From the NCBI RefSeq assembly GCF_003024675.1, contig NZ_PYLP01000002.1, positions 1-64,000 of the forward strand: a DNA stretch of 64,000 nucleotides. Direction: 5' to 3'. Positions within the stretch are counted from its first letter, which is position 1. Every line of letters starts with the position of its first letter. The stretch is from Faecalibacillus faecis (lineage in GTDB: Bacteria; Bacillota_I; Bacilli_A; Erysipelotrichales; Coprobacillaceae). Of the stretch, positions 28,871 through 36,571 are shown in pieces. The position numbers and the translations under genes are program-made. The notes beneath the pieces were generated by a model, which was not told where the DNA came from, made no database searches, and saw only the letters and a list, made by a program, of their open reading frames with translations.

Positions 28871-28937
28871 AAAAAATATTCTCTTAACAAAGAAAAAGAA
28901 ATCAATTTGTGATAGAATAGTTACCGAGGTGACAATT

Positions 28938-30248
28938 ATGTATTATTTTATAGGAATTAAAGGGTCAGGAATGGCTCCACTAGCAACAATTTTATATGAA
29001 TTAGGGAACGAAGTTGCTGGAAGTGATATTGATAAATATATATTTATTGAAGATGAATTGAGAAAAAGAAATATTCCAATCTACTCATTCAATAAAGATA
29101 ATATAAAGGATGGTTATCATGTAATTATTGGTAATGCTTTTGATGAATCTAATGAAGAAGTTAAAGCGGCTTTAGAAAATCCAAATGTTAAATGTACAAG
29201 ATATTATGATTTCTTAGCTGACTTTATGGAACATTATGTTTCTATTGCTGTTGCAGGAACACATGGAAAAACAACAACAACAGGTATGGCTTATCATTTA
29301 TTTGAAGATTTTGATAAAACATCGGTTTTAATTGGTGATGGTACAGGACATGGACAAGTTGGAAGTAAATATTTTATTTCGGAAACATGTGAGTTCCAAG
29401 ACCATTTCTTACATTATCATCCAGATTATGCTATTATTAATAACATCGAATTAGATCATGTTGATTATTTTGGTAATCTAGAAAGATATATTCAATCATT
29501 CGAACAATTTGCAAAACAAGTTAAGAAAACTGTTATTGTTTGGGGTGATGACCCAAATATCAAAAAAATACATTTTGAAAAGCGTGTTTTAAGATTTGGT
29601 TTAGGTGAAAACAATGATGTTCGTGCGGTCAATGTTTTAGAAACACCACAAGGTTTATCTTTTGATGTTTATATTCATCAAGAATTATTTGGACATTTTA
29701 ACATACCATTATTTGGAATGCATATGTTATATAACTCACTTGCAATCATTACTCTTGGTTATTTAGAAGATATGTCCTATGAATATATTTTAAGTAAACT
29801 TCAAACATTCAAGGGGACAAAACGTCGTTATACTGTAAAAACTCAAGGAAACAATGTTTTTGTTGACGATTATGCACATCATCCAACTGCAATCAAATAT
29901 GTTATTGAAGCAACAAGAGTAAGATATCCTGGTAAGAAAATTGTCGCAATTTTCCAACCAGACCGTTTTTCAAGGGGAGCACGTTTTGCTAAAGAATTTG
30001 CTCAAGAAATGGATAAAGCAGATTATCCATATTTCTGTCCATTCCCAGAAAATGCAAAACATGAAGATGGTATTGATATTGATATCTATGATATTTCAAA
30101 AAATAGTGCACGTGCTAAAGTCATTACTGAAGACGAAGCAGGTGTTAAAGAATTAATGCAATATGATAACTGTGTGTTCTTATTTATGAGTAGTAAAGAT
30201 ATTTATAAATTTGAAGAAATGTTGATTGAAGCCAAAAAATCTATATAA
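28938..30248 (+). CDS. murC: UDP-N-acetylmuramate-L-alanine ligase
   Basis: A 436-residue Mur ligase that adds L-Ala to UDP-MurNAc, the first peptide step of peptidoglycan synthesis. N-terminal Rossmann motif G-I-K-G-S-G-M-A-P-L-A (residues ~6-16), ATP loop A-G-T-H-G-K-T-T-T-T (~105-114), and C-terminal V-D-D-Y-A-H-H-P-T-A-I. The ATG at 28938 follows GAGGTGA; the GTG at 28929 is part of that site. Upstream, TGATAGAAT is a likely extended -10. The order murC, DUF948, ytxH, ccpA is that of Bacillus. Confidence 0.95.
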   Translation: MYYFIGIKGSGMAPLATILYELGNEVAGSDIDKYIFIEDELRKRNIPIYSFNKDNIKDGYHVIIGNAFDESNEEVKAALENPNVKCTRYYDFLADFMEHYVSIAVAGTHGKTTTTGMAYHLFEDFDKTSVLIGDGTGHGQVGSKYFISETCEFQDHFLHYHPDYAIINNIELDHVDYFGNLERYIQSFEQFAKQVKKTVIVWGDDPNIKKIHFEKRVLRFGLGENNDVRAVNVLETPQGLSFDVYIHQELFGHFNIPLFGMHMLYNSLAIITLGYLEDMSYEYILSKLQTFKGTKRRYTVKTQGNNVFVDDYAHHPTAIKYVIEATRVRYPGKKIVAIFQPDRFSRGARFAKEFAQEMDKADYPYFCPFPENAKHEDGIDIDIYDISKNSARAKVITEDEAGVKELMQYDNCVFLFMSSKDIYKFEEMLIEAKKSI

Positions 30249-30261
30249 AAAGAGTAAATTG

Positions 30262-30270
30262 TGGTACAAT
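30262..30270 (+). promoter_or_regulatory. Extended -10 promoter before the DUF948 gene
   Basis: TGGTACAAT lies in the short gap after murC and could start a DUF948-ytxH-ccpA transcript. Confidence 0.45.
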
Positions 30271-30295
30271 TATTGAAGAAAGTAGAGGGATGTTT

Positions 30296-30583
30296 ATGAC
30301 AACAATGGACATTTGTTACTGTGTTTTAATTTTAGCAGGTGCATTTTGTTTAGTTGCCTTAGGAGTATTGTTTATTCGTACATCAACGGCAATTAAACAA
30401 ACAGGGGATACTGTTGAAATGGCACAAGATACATTGAAAAGAGTTGACAAAGTCTTAGATGATGTTAATTACAAATTAGACTTATTAAATGCGCCTGTAG
30501 AAACAGTTGCAAAGTTCTTTGATCCTCAAAGACCAAAGTTTAATCCATTGAAAATGATGATGAGCTTTATTAAGAAAAAATAG
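30296..30583 (+). CDS. DUF948 (YtxG-like) membrane protein
   Basis: A 95-residue protein with one N-terminal membrane helix (residues ~6-28) and a cytoplasmic helical part with heptad-like spacing (T-V-E-M-A-Q-D-T-L-K-R-V-D-K-V-L-D-D-V). This is the DUF948 form known as YtxG. The start at 30296 follows AGAGGGA; the ATG at 30290 overlaps that site. It sits between murC and ytxH as in Bacillus. The function is unknown; a stress or envelope link comes from Bacillus genetics only. Confidence 0.8.
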   Translation: MTTMDICYCVLILAGAFCLVALGVLFIRTSTAIKQTGDTVEMAQDTLKRVDKVLDDVNYKLDLLNAPVETVAKFFDPQRPKFNPLKMMMSFIKKK

Positions 30584-30597
30584 AAAGGTGAGATAAT

Positions 30598-31074
30598 ATG
30601 AAATTAGGAAGATTTTTAACAACTTTAGGAATTGGTGCTCTTGCAGGGATGTTACTAGCACCAAAAAAAGGGAGTGAATTAAGAGAAGAACTTAAAGATA
30701 AGGGAAAAGAAACTCTTGACAGTGCTAAAGAAATGACGGTGGAAGACTATCAAAAATTAATTAGTGAAACAATTGATAGTATCAAAAAAACAGTTGATGA
30801 ATTTGATGTTGATGAATTCAAGGAAAGTTCTTTAGAAAAAATAAATGAATTAAAAGATAAATTTGATGATGTTGTAACTAAATTACAAGACAGCGACCAA
30901 TATTCTAAGTTAAAAGATCAAGTTGATAATGTAATTGTCCAAGTAAATGATAAAATTAAAGATGTTAAAGAAAAAGTGAGCGAACAAGAATTTGATGATT
31001 TTTCTGATTTAGAAGACGAAATTAATGACATTGAAGATGATTTAAATGTCATTATTGATGATTTAAAAGACTAA
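30598..31074 (+). CDS. YtxH domain protein
   Basis: A 158-residue protein. The N-terminus is the YtxH hydrophobic segment F-L-T-T-L-G-I-G-A-L-A-G-M-L-L-A-P-K-K-G-S-E-L-R (residues ~5-28), with the usual A-P-K-x-G. A long, very acidic and amphipathic helix region follows (about 130 residues, K/D/E-rich, likely coiled coil). Homologues belong to general-stress loci in Bacillus; the activity is unknown. Its stop overlaps the ccpA start (TAATGA). Confidence 0.85.
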   Translation: MKLGRFLTTLGIGALAGMLLAPKKGSELREELKDKGKETLDSAKEMTVEDYQKLISETIDSIKKTVDEFDVDEFKESSLEKINELKDKFDDVVTKLQDSDQYSKLKDQVDNVIVQVNDKIKDVKEKVSEQEFDDFSDLEDEINDIEDDLNVIIDDLKD

Positions 31075-32078
31075 TGAAAAAAGCTACGATTTATGATGTT
31101 GCAAGAGAAGCTGGTGTTTCTCTTGCAACTGTATCTCGTGTTATTAATGGATCATCAGTTGTTCGTGAAAAAACTAAAGAAAAGGTTATGAAGGTCATTG
31201 ATGAACTAAACTTCAAACCAAATCAAATTGCTCGTGGTCTTGCAACAAATAAAACAACAACAATTGCTGTTATCTTCCCACAATCATTATTTGCTCATGT
31301 AAAAGATATGATTGGTGGCATCGGTGATGCTGGTAGAACATTAGATTACAATATTACGATTTATACAACAGATGATATTGGAAATGGACCAATGGATGAT
31401 GTTATGGAAAAAGTTATTCGTACAAGAGCAGATGGTGTCATTTTATTTAACAATGATAAAATTACTCAACAAATTGAACTTGTTAAAAAACATAGTATTC
31501 CTGCTGTTGTTATTGGAATGCAAGTAAGCGATGATTCCCTCGGATCTGTTTATGTCGATGCTCAAAAGATTACATACGATATCGTTAATAACTATTTAGA
31601 AAAAGGTAAGAACGATATTATTTTCGTCAGTCCTCAACAAAATCTTATTCGTACAGTTGATTTAATTGAAGGAATGAAAAAAGCTTATCAAGATCATCAA
31701 CTCCCTTTTGATGAAGCAACACAAGTTATTGATACGTCAACTCACTATGAAGAAAGCTATACTCAATTTGTAGAACATTTTAGAAATCATAAACATGATT
31801 TAGTTTTCGCAAGTTATGATAAAGAAGGAGTAGCTGTTGTTAATGCGGCTATCGATAATAACATAAGTGTTCCTGATGATATGGAAGTTATGGCTATGAT
31901 GGATACAAGCTATTCTCTCATTTGTAGACCATCATTATCAACAATTCATCTTCCAATTTATGATATGGGTGCTCTGGCTGTACGTTTGCTTACTAAGATT
32001 TTAAATCAAGAAGAATTAGAAACAAAAGAAGTATGTGTAGGGTATACAAATATTTATCGTAAATCAACTATTCAATAA
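31074..32078 (+). CDS. ccpA: LacI family regulator, probable catabolite control protein CcpA
   Basis: A 334-residue LacI-type repressor. HTH: T-I-Y-D-V-A-R-E-A-G-V-S-L-A-T-V-S-R-V-I-N-G (residues 5-26) and hinge helix K-P-N-Q-I-A-R-G-L-A (~49-58); the Peripla_BP-like core follows from ~60. The assignment to CcpA rests on its match to that subgroup (L-A-T-V-S-R-V-I-N-G-S-S-V-V; A-R-G-L-A-T-N-K-T-T-T-I-A-V-I) and on the ytxG-ytxH-ccpA order. CcpA with HPr(Ser-P) binds cre sites to control carbon metabolism. A cre-like site lies upstream of ackA in this window. The second half of the usual HPr contact surface was not checked. Confidence 0.75.
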   Translation: MKKATIYDVAREAGVSLATVSRVINGSSVVREKTKEKVMKVIDELNFKPNQIARGLATNKTTTIAVIFPQSLFAHVKDMIGGIGDAGRTLDYNITIYTTDDIGNGPMDDVMEKVIRTRADGVILFNNDKITQQIELVKKHSIPAVVIGMQVSDDSLGSVYVDAQKITYDIVNNYLEKGKNDIIFVSPQQNLIRTVDLIEGMKKAYQDHQLPFDEATQVIDTSTHYEESYTQFVEHFRNHKHDLVFASYDKEGVAVVNAAIDNNISVPDDMEVMAMMDTSYSLICRPSLSTIHLPIYDMGALAVRLLTKILNQEELETKEVCVGYTNIYRKSTIQ

Positions 32079-32102
32079 ACCACAAAAGTGGTTTATTTTT
32101 AT
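32076..32102 (+). terminator. Terminator after ccpA
   Basis: TAAACCAC / GTGGTTTA with an AAAA loop and T run, overlapping the stop codon. Confidence 0.8.
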
Positions 32103-32108
32103 ATTAGC

Positions 32109-32137
32109 TTGACTTTAAATATGAAATTTAATATGAT
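32109..32137 (+). promoter_or_regulatory. Promoter of the tyrS T-box leader
   Basis: TTGACT, 17-nt spacer, TATGAT. Transcription should start near 32144, a few bases before T-box stem I. Confidence 0.7.
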
Positions 32138-32143
32138 GTACTT

Positions 32144-32355
32144 ACAGCAATGAAGGAGACAAGTAGTATTATTGGATTGTTATAGAGAGCTTGTGGTTGG
32201 TGGAAACAAGCCAAGAGATAATATGAATACACTCTGGAGCTTCTAAGTGCAAAGCTTAGACGGTGAAAGCCGTTATCTACTTGAGTGTATGTCTTTGACA
32301 TGAATTTAGGATGGTACCGCGATCAACTCGTTCCTATGGGAATGAGTTTTTTATT
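32144..32355 (+). ncRNA. T-box leader of tyrS (tyrosine specifier)
   Basis: The T-box sequence AGGATGGTACCGCG lies at 32309-32322, followed by the terminator hairpin AACTCGTTCC / GGAATGAGTT and T's. Stem I has the AGTA element (32161-32164) and, on the 3' strand, GAATACAC, in which TAC (32228-32230, Tyr) is followed by A as usual in specifier loops. Uncharged tRNA-Tyr should stabilise the antiterminator and raise tyrS expression. It fills most of the 291-nt gap between ccpA and tyrS. Confidence 0.93.
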
Positions 32356-32369
32356 TTAAGGAGGAAATT

Positions 32370-33602
32370 ATGAAGATTTATGATGAATTAGTTTGGAGAG
32401 GATTAATTAAAGATGTTAGTTCTCCAGAAATTGAAGAAAAATTAAATAACGGGGGATTAACTTTCTATATTGGAACAGATCCAACAGGAGATAGTTTACA
32501 CATTGGACACTTTTCATCATTTTTAATTAGTAAAAGATTAAAAGATGCTGGACATAATCCAATTCTATTAGTTGGAGGTGCAACAGGATTAATTGGTGAT
32601 CCTAAACCTGATACAGAAAGACCAATGATTACAAAAGAACAAGTTCAACATAACTTTGATTGTTTAAAAGCACAAGCTCAAAAGATTTTTGGTTTTGAAG
32701 TGGTAAATAACTATGATTGGTCAAAAGATTTGAACTTTATTGACTTTTTAAGAGATTATGGTAAATATTTTAATGTTAATTACATGCTAAATAAAGATAT
32801 TGTAAAAAGAAGATTAGATTTAGGAATTACTTATACTGAATTCTCTTATATGATCATGCAAGCAATGGATTTCTATTGGTTACATGAAAATAAAAATTGT
32901 CAATTACAAGTTGCTGGACAAGATCAATGGGGAAATATTACTGCTGGTATTGAACTAATTAGAAAGAAAACTGGGAAAGAAGCCTATGGATTTACAATGC
33001 CACTTTTAACTAAAAGTGATGGAACAAAATTTGGTAAGACAAACGGAAAAGCAATTTGGTTAGATCGAGAAAAAACTTCACCATATGAAATGTATCAATT
33101 TTTTATTAATTCCGAAGATGATAAAGTTATTGATTACTTAAAATTCTTAACTTTCTTAACACCAGAAGAAATTATGGAATTAGAAGAAAAAAATAAAACA
33201 CAACCTCATTTAAGAGAAGCTCATAAAGCTTTAGCTAAAGAAGTAATTACATTCTTACATGGTAAAGAAGCTTATGAAGAAGCGGTGCAAGTTTCACAAA
33301 CATTATTCTCTGGTCAAATTCAAAACTTAACATTAGAACAAGTTGATGTTGCTTTTGAAGGTGTACCAACAGTTGAAATAGAAGAAAATGAAATGAATAT
33401 TTTGGACGCTTTAATTTTAGTGGGAGCCGCTAAAAGTAAAAGAGAAGCTAGAGAATTTGTCAATGGGGGATCTGTTTTAATTAATGGTGAACGTATTAAA
33501 GATTTAGAGTTTACCGTTAAAAAAGAAGATGCTTTTGGACAAAGCAAAACAGTCATTCGTCGAGGAAAGAAAAATTATTTTGTATTAAAATATAATGGGT
33601 AA
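32370..33602 (+). CDS. tyrS: Tyrosyl-tRNA synthetase
   Basis: A 410-residue class I synthetase of the TyrS type. G-T-D-P-T-G-D-S-L-H-I-G-H carries the HIGH motif (residues ~36-48); Y-x-Q-A-x-D-F motif M-Q-A-M-D-F-Y-W lies near 168; the KMSKS-equivalent is K-F-G-K-T (~230-234). A C-terminal S4 RNA-binding domain (A-K-S-K-R-E-A-R-E-F-V-N-G-G) begins near 345. AAGGAGG precedes the ATG. Controlled by the tyrosine T-box. Confidence 0.97.
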   Translation: MKIYDELVWRGLIKDVSSPEIEEKLNNGGLTFYIGTDPTGDSLHIGHFSSFLISKRLKDAGHNPILLVGGATGLIGDPKPDTERPMITKEQVQHNFDCLKAQAQKIFGFEVVNNYDWSKDLNFIDFLRDYGKYFNVNYMLNKDIVKRRLDLGITYTEFSYMIMQAMDFYWLHENKNCQLQVAGQDQWGNITAGIELIRKKTGKEAYGFTMPLLTKSDGTKFGKTNGKAIWLDREKTSPYEMYQFFINSEDDKVIDYLKFLTFLTPEEIMELEEKNKTQPHLREAHKALAKEVITFLHGKEAYEEAVQVSQTLFSGQIQNLTLEQVDVAFEGVPTVEIEENEMNILDALILVGAAKSKREAREFVNGGSVLINGERIKDLEFTVKKEDAFGQSKTVIRRGKKNYFVLKYNG

Positions 33603-33625
33603 AAGCTCTTAGGAGCTTTTTTTCA
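33602..33625 (+). terminator. Terminator of tyrS
   Basis: AAAAGCTC / GAGCTTTT with a TTAG loop and T tract. Confidence 0.85.
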
Positions 33626-33664
33626 TAAAGAATTTGGTATACTATCAAATAAGGAGGGACGGTT

Positions 33665-34462
33665 ATGGAAAAAATAAGAAATTTTTTTAATTTTATATAT
33701 AGATATTATTTAGATTATCGCTATAAAGTACCACCGGCATCTGCTTTATCTTTTGCTTATTATATGATACTTTCAATCATCCCTATATGTACATTATTAG
33801 CTTTTTTTACACCGTTTTTTCCTTTGGATATTAAAACCGCACAAGAAATTCTATCTTATTATTTAAGACCGGATGTTACAAAAATGGTGATTCAACTGAT
33901 TGAACCACGTTCTTTATCAATTACGACGTTAACAACTTTGATAGCCTCTTTATTTGTTGTCAGTAGAGGTTTCTATCAATTACATCGTATTTCTAAAAAT
34001 ATGTTTCCTAATGATAAAGAATATCCGTTTTTCATTGATCAAGGAATTACTTTTTTAAAAACAATTTTAATTTTTATTTTAATATTAGCAGTGATTTCCT
34101 TATTGATTATCTTTCCTTTTTTTAAGATTATTTTTATTGATCAACATAATTTTATAACAAGAGTACTTTTTCTGTTTATTATTATTTTTGTTATCTTATT
34201 TTTATTATATAAAATCATTCCTGATCAAAATGTTGATTTCTTAGATACAATTACAGGGACAGTTGTTGCAACATTATTGATTGAAGTGATCATCGGTATT
34301 TTATCTATATACTTTTCTATTGTTGATTATAGCAATGTTTATGGGCCATTAGCGGCGTTGGTTATGTTGATGTTTTCGATTGCTGTATGTTCAGAAGCTA
34401 TTTATTTTGGCATGTACGTTATTTTTGAATGTCATATTCGAAGATTAATAAAAAAATTATAA
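33665..34462 (+). CDS. YihY/BrkB family inner membrane protein
   Basis: A 265-residue protein with six predicted membrane helices. The YihY pattern is clear: P-P-A-S-A-L-S-F-A-Y-Y-M-I-L-S-I-I-P at residues ~20-37 and Y-S-N-V-Y-G-P-L-A-A-L-V-M-L-M near 225. Once called ribonuclease BN, the family is now treated as membrane proteins of unknown role. TGGTATACT just upstream is a likely extended -10, and AAGGAGGG is a strong ribosome site. The next gene starts 12 nt later. Confidence 0.88.
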   Translation: MEKIRNFFNFIYRYYLDYRYKVPPASALSFAYYMILSIIPICTLLAFFTPFFPLDIKTAQEILSYYLRPDVTKMVIQLIEPRSLSITTLTTLIASLFVVSRGFYQLHRISKNMFPNDKEYPFFIDQGITFLKTILIFILILAVISLLIIFPFFKIIFIDQHNFITRVLFLFIIIFVILFLLYKIIPDQNVDFLDTITGTVVATLLIEVIIGILSIYFSIVDYSNVYGPLAALVMLMFSIAVCSEAIYFGMYVIFECHIRRLIKKL

Positions 34463-34474
34463 AGGAGAGAAATG

Positions 34475-34750
34475 ATGTATCCTTATATCAATTTAGAAAA
34501 AACAGGCAAACAAATACAAAAATACATGGATGAAAATGGTTATCGTGTTCAAGATGTTCAGGATTATTTAGGGCTCTCTTGTAAACAAAGTATTTATAAG
34601 TGGTTAAAAGGCAAATCGTTACCTAATTTAGAACACTTATGTGCTTTAAGTTATTTGTTTCATTGCACATTAGATGATTTAGTTGTTACACAAATGAATT
34701 ATTATGTGATTAAAGAAACAATATGTCAGTATACATTAGGAGATTGTTGA
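34475..34750 (+). CDS. Small XRE-like helix-turn-helix protein
   Basis: A 91-residue protein dominated by one HTH: G-K-Q-I-Q-K-Y-M-D-E-N-G-Y near the start, then V-Q-D-Y-L-G-L-S-C-K-Q-S-I-Y-K-W-L-K-G-K-S-L-P-N-L-E-H-L as recognition region, and D-D-L-V at the end of the domain. Two in-frame ATGs (34472 and 34475) exist; spacing to AAAGGAG favours 34475 slightly. Targets unknown. It is likely transcribed with the YihY gene, and overlaps the DUF1294 gene by one base (TGATG). Confidence 0.75.
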   Translation: MYPYINLEKTGKQIQKYMDENGYRVQDVQDYLGLSCKQSIYKWLKGKSLPNLEHLCALSYLFHCTLDDLVVTQMNYYVIKETICQYTLGDC

Positions 34751-35007
34751 TGATTTATTTAGTAATGATAAATGTATTAAGCTTTTTTATAATGGGACTT
34801 GATAAAGTAAAAGCTAAAAAACAAAGATATCGTATTTCTGAAAATACTTTACTTTTTATTGCTTTGATAGGTGGAAGTTTAGGAAGTTATTTAGCCATGT
34901 ATTGTTTTCATCATAAAACGAAACATATTAAATTTTATATGGGTATTCCATTGATTTTATTTATACAAATCTTGATATATTGTTTTTATTTTTATACAAA
35001 ATTCTAG
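34750..35007 (+). CDS. DUF1294 membrane protein
   Basis: An 85-residue protein with about three membrane helices and the family's D-K-x-K-A-K-K-Q-x-Y-R-I-S-E motif (residues ~17-30), G-G-S-L-G-S-Y-L-A-M and H-H-K-T-K-H-x-K-F. These are DUF1294 hallmarks; the function is unknown. The ATG at 34750 is chosen because AGGAG is 8 nt upstream and the stop of the HTH gene overlaps it; the ATG at 34723 would need a 28-nt overlap. Confidence 0.8.
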   Translation: MIYLVMINVLSFFIMGLDKVKAKKQRYRISENTLLFIALIGGSLGSYLAMYCFHHKTKHIKFYMGIPLILFIQILIYCFYFYTKF

Positions 35008-35032
35008 ACAAGAATTTTGTATATGCTATAAT
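35005..35032 (+). promoter_or_regulatory. Promoter before the YitT-family gene
   Basis: TAGACA, a 16-nt spacer and TGCTATAAT (extended -10). Transcription should start near 35039, giving a 68-nt leader. Confidence 0.6.
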
Positions 35033-35044
35033 ACAAACGTATTA

Positions 35045-35097
35045 AGCGAAAGCTTTGATCCACATTGTTAGGGAAAAAACAGTGTGGTTTTTTTATG
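35045..35097 (+). terminator. Terminator-like hairpin inside the leader of the YitT-family gene
   Basis: A small AAGC-GAAA-GCTT hairpin (35045-35056) is followed by CCACATTGTT / AACAGTGTGG (35061-35090) and seven T's, ending 10 nt before the start codon. Lying downstream of the promoter, it may act as an attenuator rather than as the end of DUF1294. Confidence 0.6.
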
Positions 35098-35106
35098 GAG
35101 GAATTT

Positions 35107-35964
35107 ATGAAAGCAAATAAAAAAGATATTATCAGTATATTACTTGGAAATACGTTACTTGCACTTGCAGTCATTTTATTTATTGTTCCAGGAAATTTAT
35201 TAAGTGGAGGTACAACAGGTATTTCTTTATTTTTAAATCATTATTTTCATTTACCTATTTCAATATTTACTTTTATTTTTAATTTTATTGTTTTTATTAT
35301 TGGTGCACTTATTTTAGGAAAGAAATTTGCTTTACAAACACTTATTTCAACTTTCTATTATCCATTTATTTTAGGCGTGTTTGAATTTTCTTTTCAAGGT
35401 TTTTGTTTAACCGATGATATTTTAATTAACACACTTTTTGCAGGTGTGTTAGTAGGTGTTGCTATTGCTATTGTTATTAAAGCAGGTGCTTCAACAGGAG
35501 GTATGGATATACCACCCCTTATTTTAAATAAATTATTTAAAATTCCTGTTTCTATTTCAATGTATGTTTTTGATACACTAATTGTATTAGCACAATTTGG
35601 TTTTTCCGATATCAGACAATGTCTTTATGGGATTGTATTAATTTTTATTTATACTATGGTTATTGATAAGATTTTAGTAATGGGTGCTCAAAAAATCGAA
35701 GTTAAAATTATTTCTTCGAAATATGAAGAAATTAGAAAGGCTATTTTAACGAACGTTGATCGTGGAGTAACAATGCTTCATGGACAAACAGGCTATTTAT
35801 TAGAAAATACAGAAGTTTTAATTAATGTTATTTCGACAAGAGAACTTGTTCAAGTTGAAAGACTTGTAAAATCCATTGATGAAGATGCGTTTATGATTAT
35901 TTCAAATGTTCATGAAGTTCAAGGAAGAGGATTTAACTTAGAAAAGGAATATATTGAAAAATAA
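35107..35964 (+). CDS. YitT family membrane protein (DUF161/DUF2179)
   Basis: A 285-residue protein: five membrane helices in the N-terminal ~200 residues (G-N-L-L-S-G-G-T-T-G-I-S-L near 28-40; A-G-A-S-T-G-G-M-D-I-P near 121-131) and a C-terminal cytoplasmic DUF2179 domain (residues ~205-285, D-R-G-V-T-M-L-H-G-Q-T-G-Y). Family members are widespread in Bacillota with no proven transport substrate. The ATG at 35107 follows GGAGGA; upstream in-frame codons lie in the leader hairpin. Confidence 0.88.
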   Translation: MKANKKDIISILLGNTLLALAVILFIVPGNLLSGGTTGISLFLNHYFHLPISIFTFIFNFIVFIIGALILGKKFALQTLISTFYYPFILGVFEFSFQGFCLTDDILINTLFAGVLVGVAIAIVIKAGASTGGMDIPPLILNKLFKIPVSISMYVFDTLIVLAQFGFSDIRQCLYGIVLIFIYTMVIDKILVMGAQKIEVKIISSKYEEIRKAILTNVDRGVTMLHGQTGYLLENTEVLINVISTRELVQVERLVKSIDEDAFMIISNVHEVQGRGFNLEKEYIEK

Positions 35965-36487
35965 AATGTATCATTTAGCTTTGTATTTTGATGAAAAAAC
36001 AAATCAAAAATTATCTTTTCTAAGTGAACAAATAAAAGATAAACTTCATCAAAATTATTTAGAAGAACATCATATTCCTTTTCATCTAACAATTGCGACT
36101 TATAAAGAAATAGCAGAAAAGAAATTCATCGAACAGGCAAATCAGCTTTTTACAAAAGAAACGAATCAAGAACTTTATTTTGTTTCGATAGGGTGTTTTC
36201 AAAAATCAACGCTCTATTTATTACCTGTTTATAATGAGTTTTTAAATCAGTTGATTTTAAAAGTACATCATATTTTTGATGAATATGTTTCCATTTCACA
36301 AAAGAATCGCTATTTACCGTATCACTTTGTACCCCATGTTTCTATAAGCAGAAAGTTAAATGAACAACAAACTAATCAAGCATTTAAAATATTAAATCAT
36401 TATTTTGAACCTTTTTATGGAAAGGTTACCAAGATTGCCGTAGTAAAGACAAATCCGTATCAGGAAATAAAGATATGGAATTTATAA
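35954..36487 (+). CDS. 2H phosphoesterase, 2'-5' RNA ligase-like
   Basis: A 177-residue protein with the two H-x-T/S motifs of the 2H superfamily: P-F-H-L-T-I-A-T (His near residue 45) and V-P-H-V-S-I-S-R (near residue 132). Such enzymes act on 2',5' or cyclic phosphodiesters of RNA or nucleotides; the substrate is unknown. A TTG at 35954 has AAAAGGA 5 nt upstream, whereas the ATG at 35966 is too far from it, so I favour TTG with an 11-nt overlap of the YitT gene. Confidence 0.75.
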   Translation: MKNKMYHLALYFDEKTNQKLSFLSEQIKDKLHQNYLEEHHIPFHLTIATYKEIAEKKFIEQANQLFTKETNQELYFVSIGCFQKSTLYLLPVYNEFLNQLILKVHHIFDEYVSISQKNRYLPYHFVPHVSISRKLNEQQTNQAFKILNHYFEPFYGKVTKIAVVKTNPYQEIKIWNL

Positions 36488-36514
36488 TGCTTATCAAGCA
36501 TGATATAAACTATA

Positions 36515-36550
36515 AAAGAAGCATTTCACAATTGAGGCTTCTTTTTTTAT
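36515..36550 (+). terminator. Intrinsic terminator
   Basis: AAAGAAGC / GCTTCTTT arms around a 16-nt loop, then T's. A small ATGCTT/AAGCAT hairpin lies just before it at 36487-36501. Confidence 0.7.
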
Positions 36551-36571
36551 AATGAAGGCAAGAGGGGAGAA

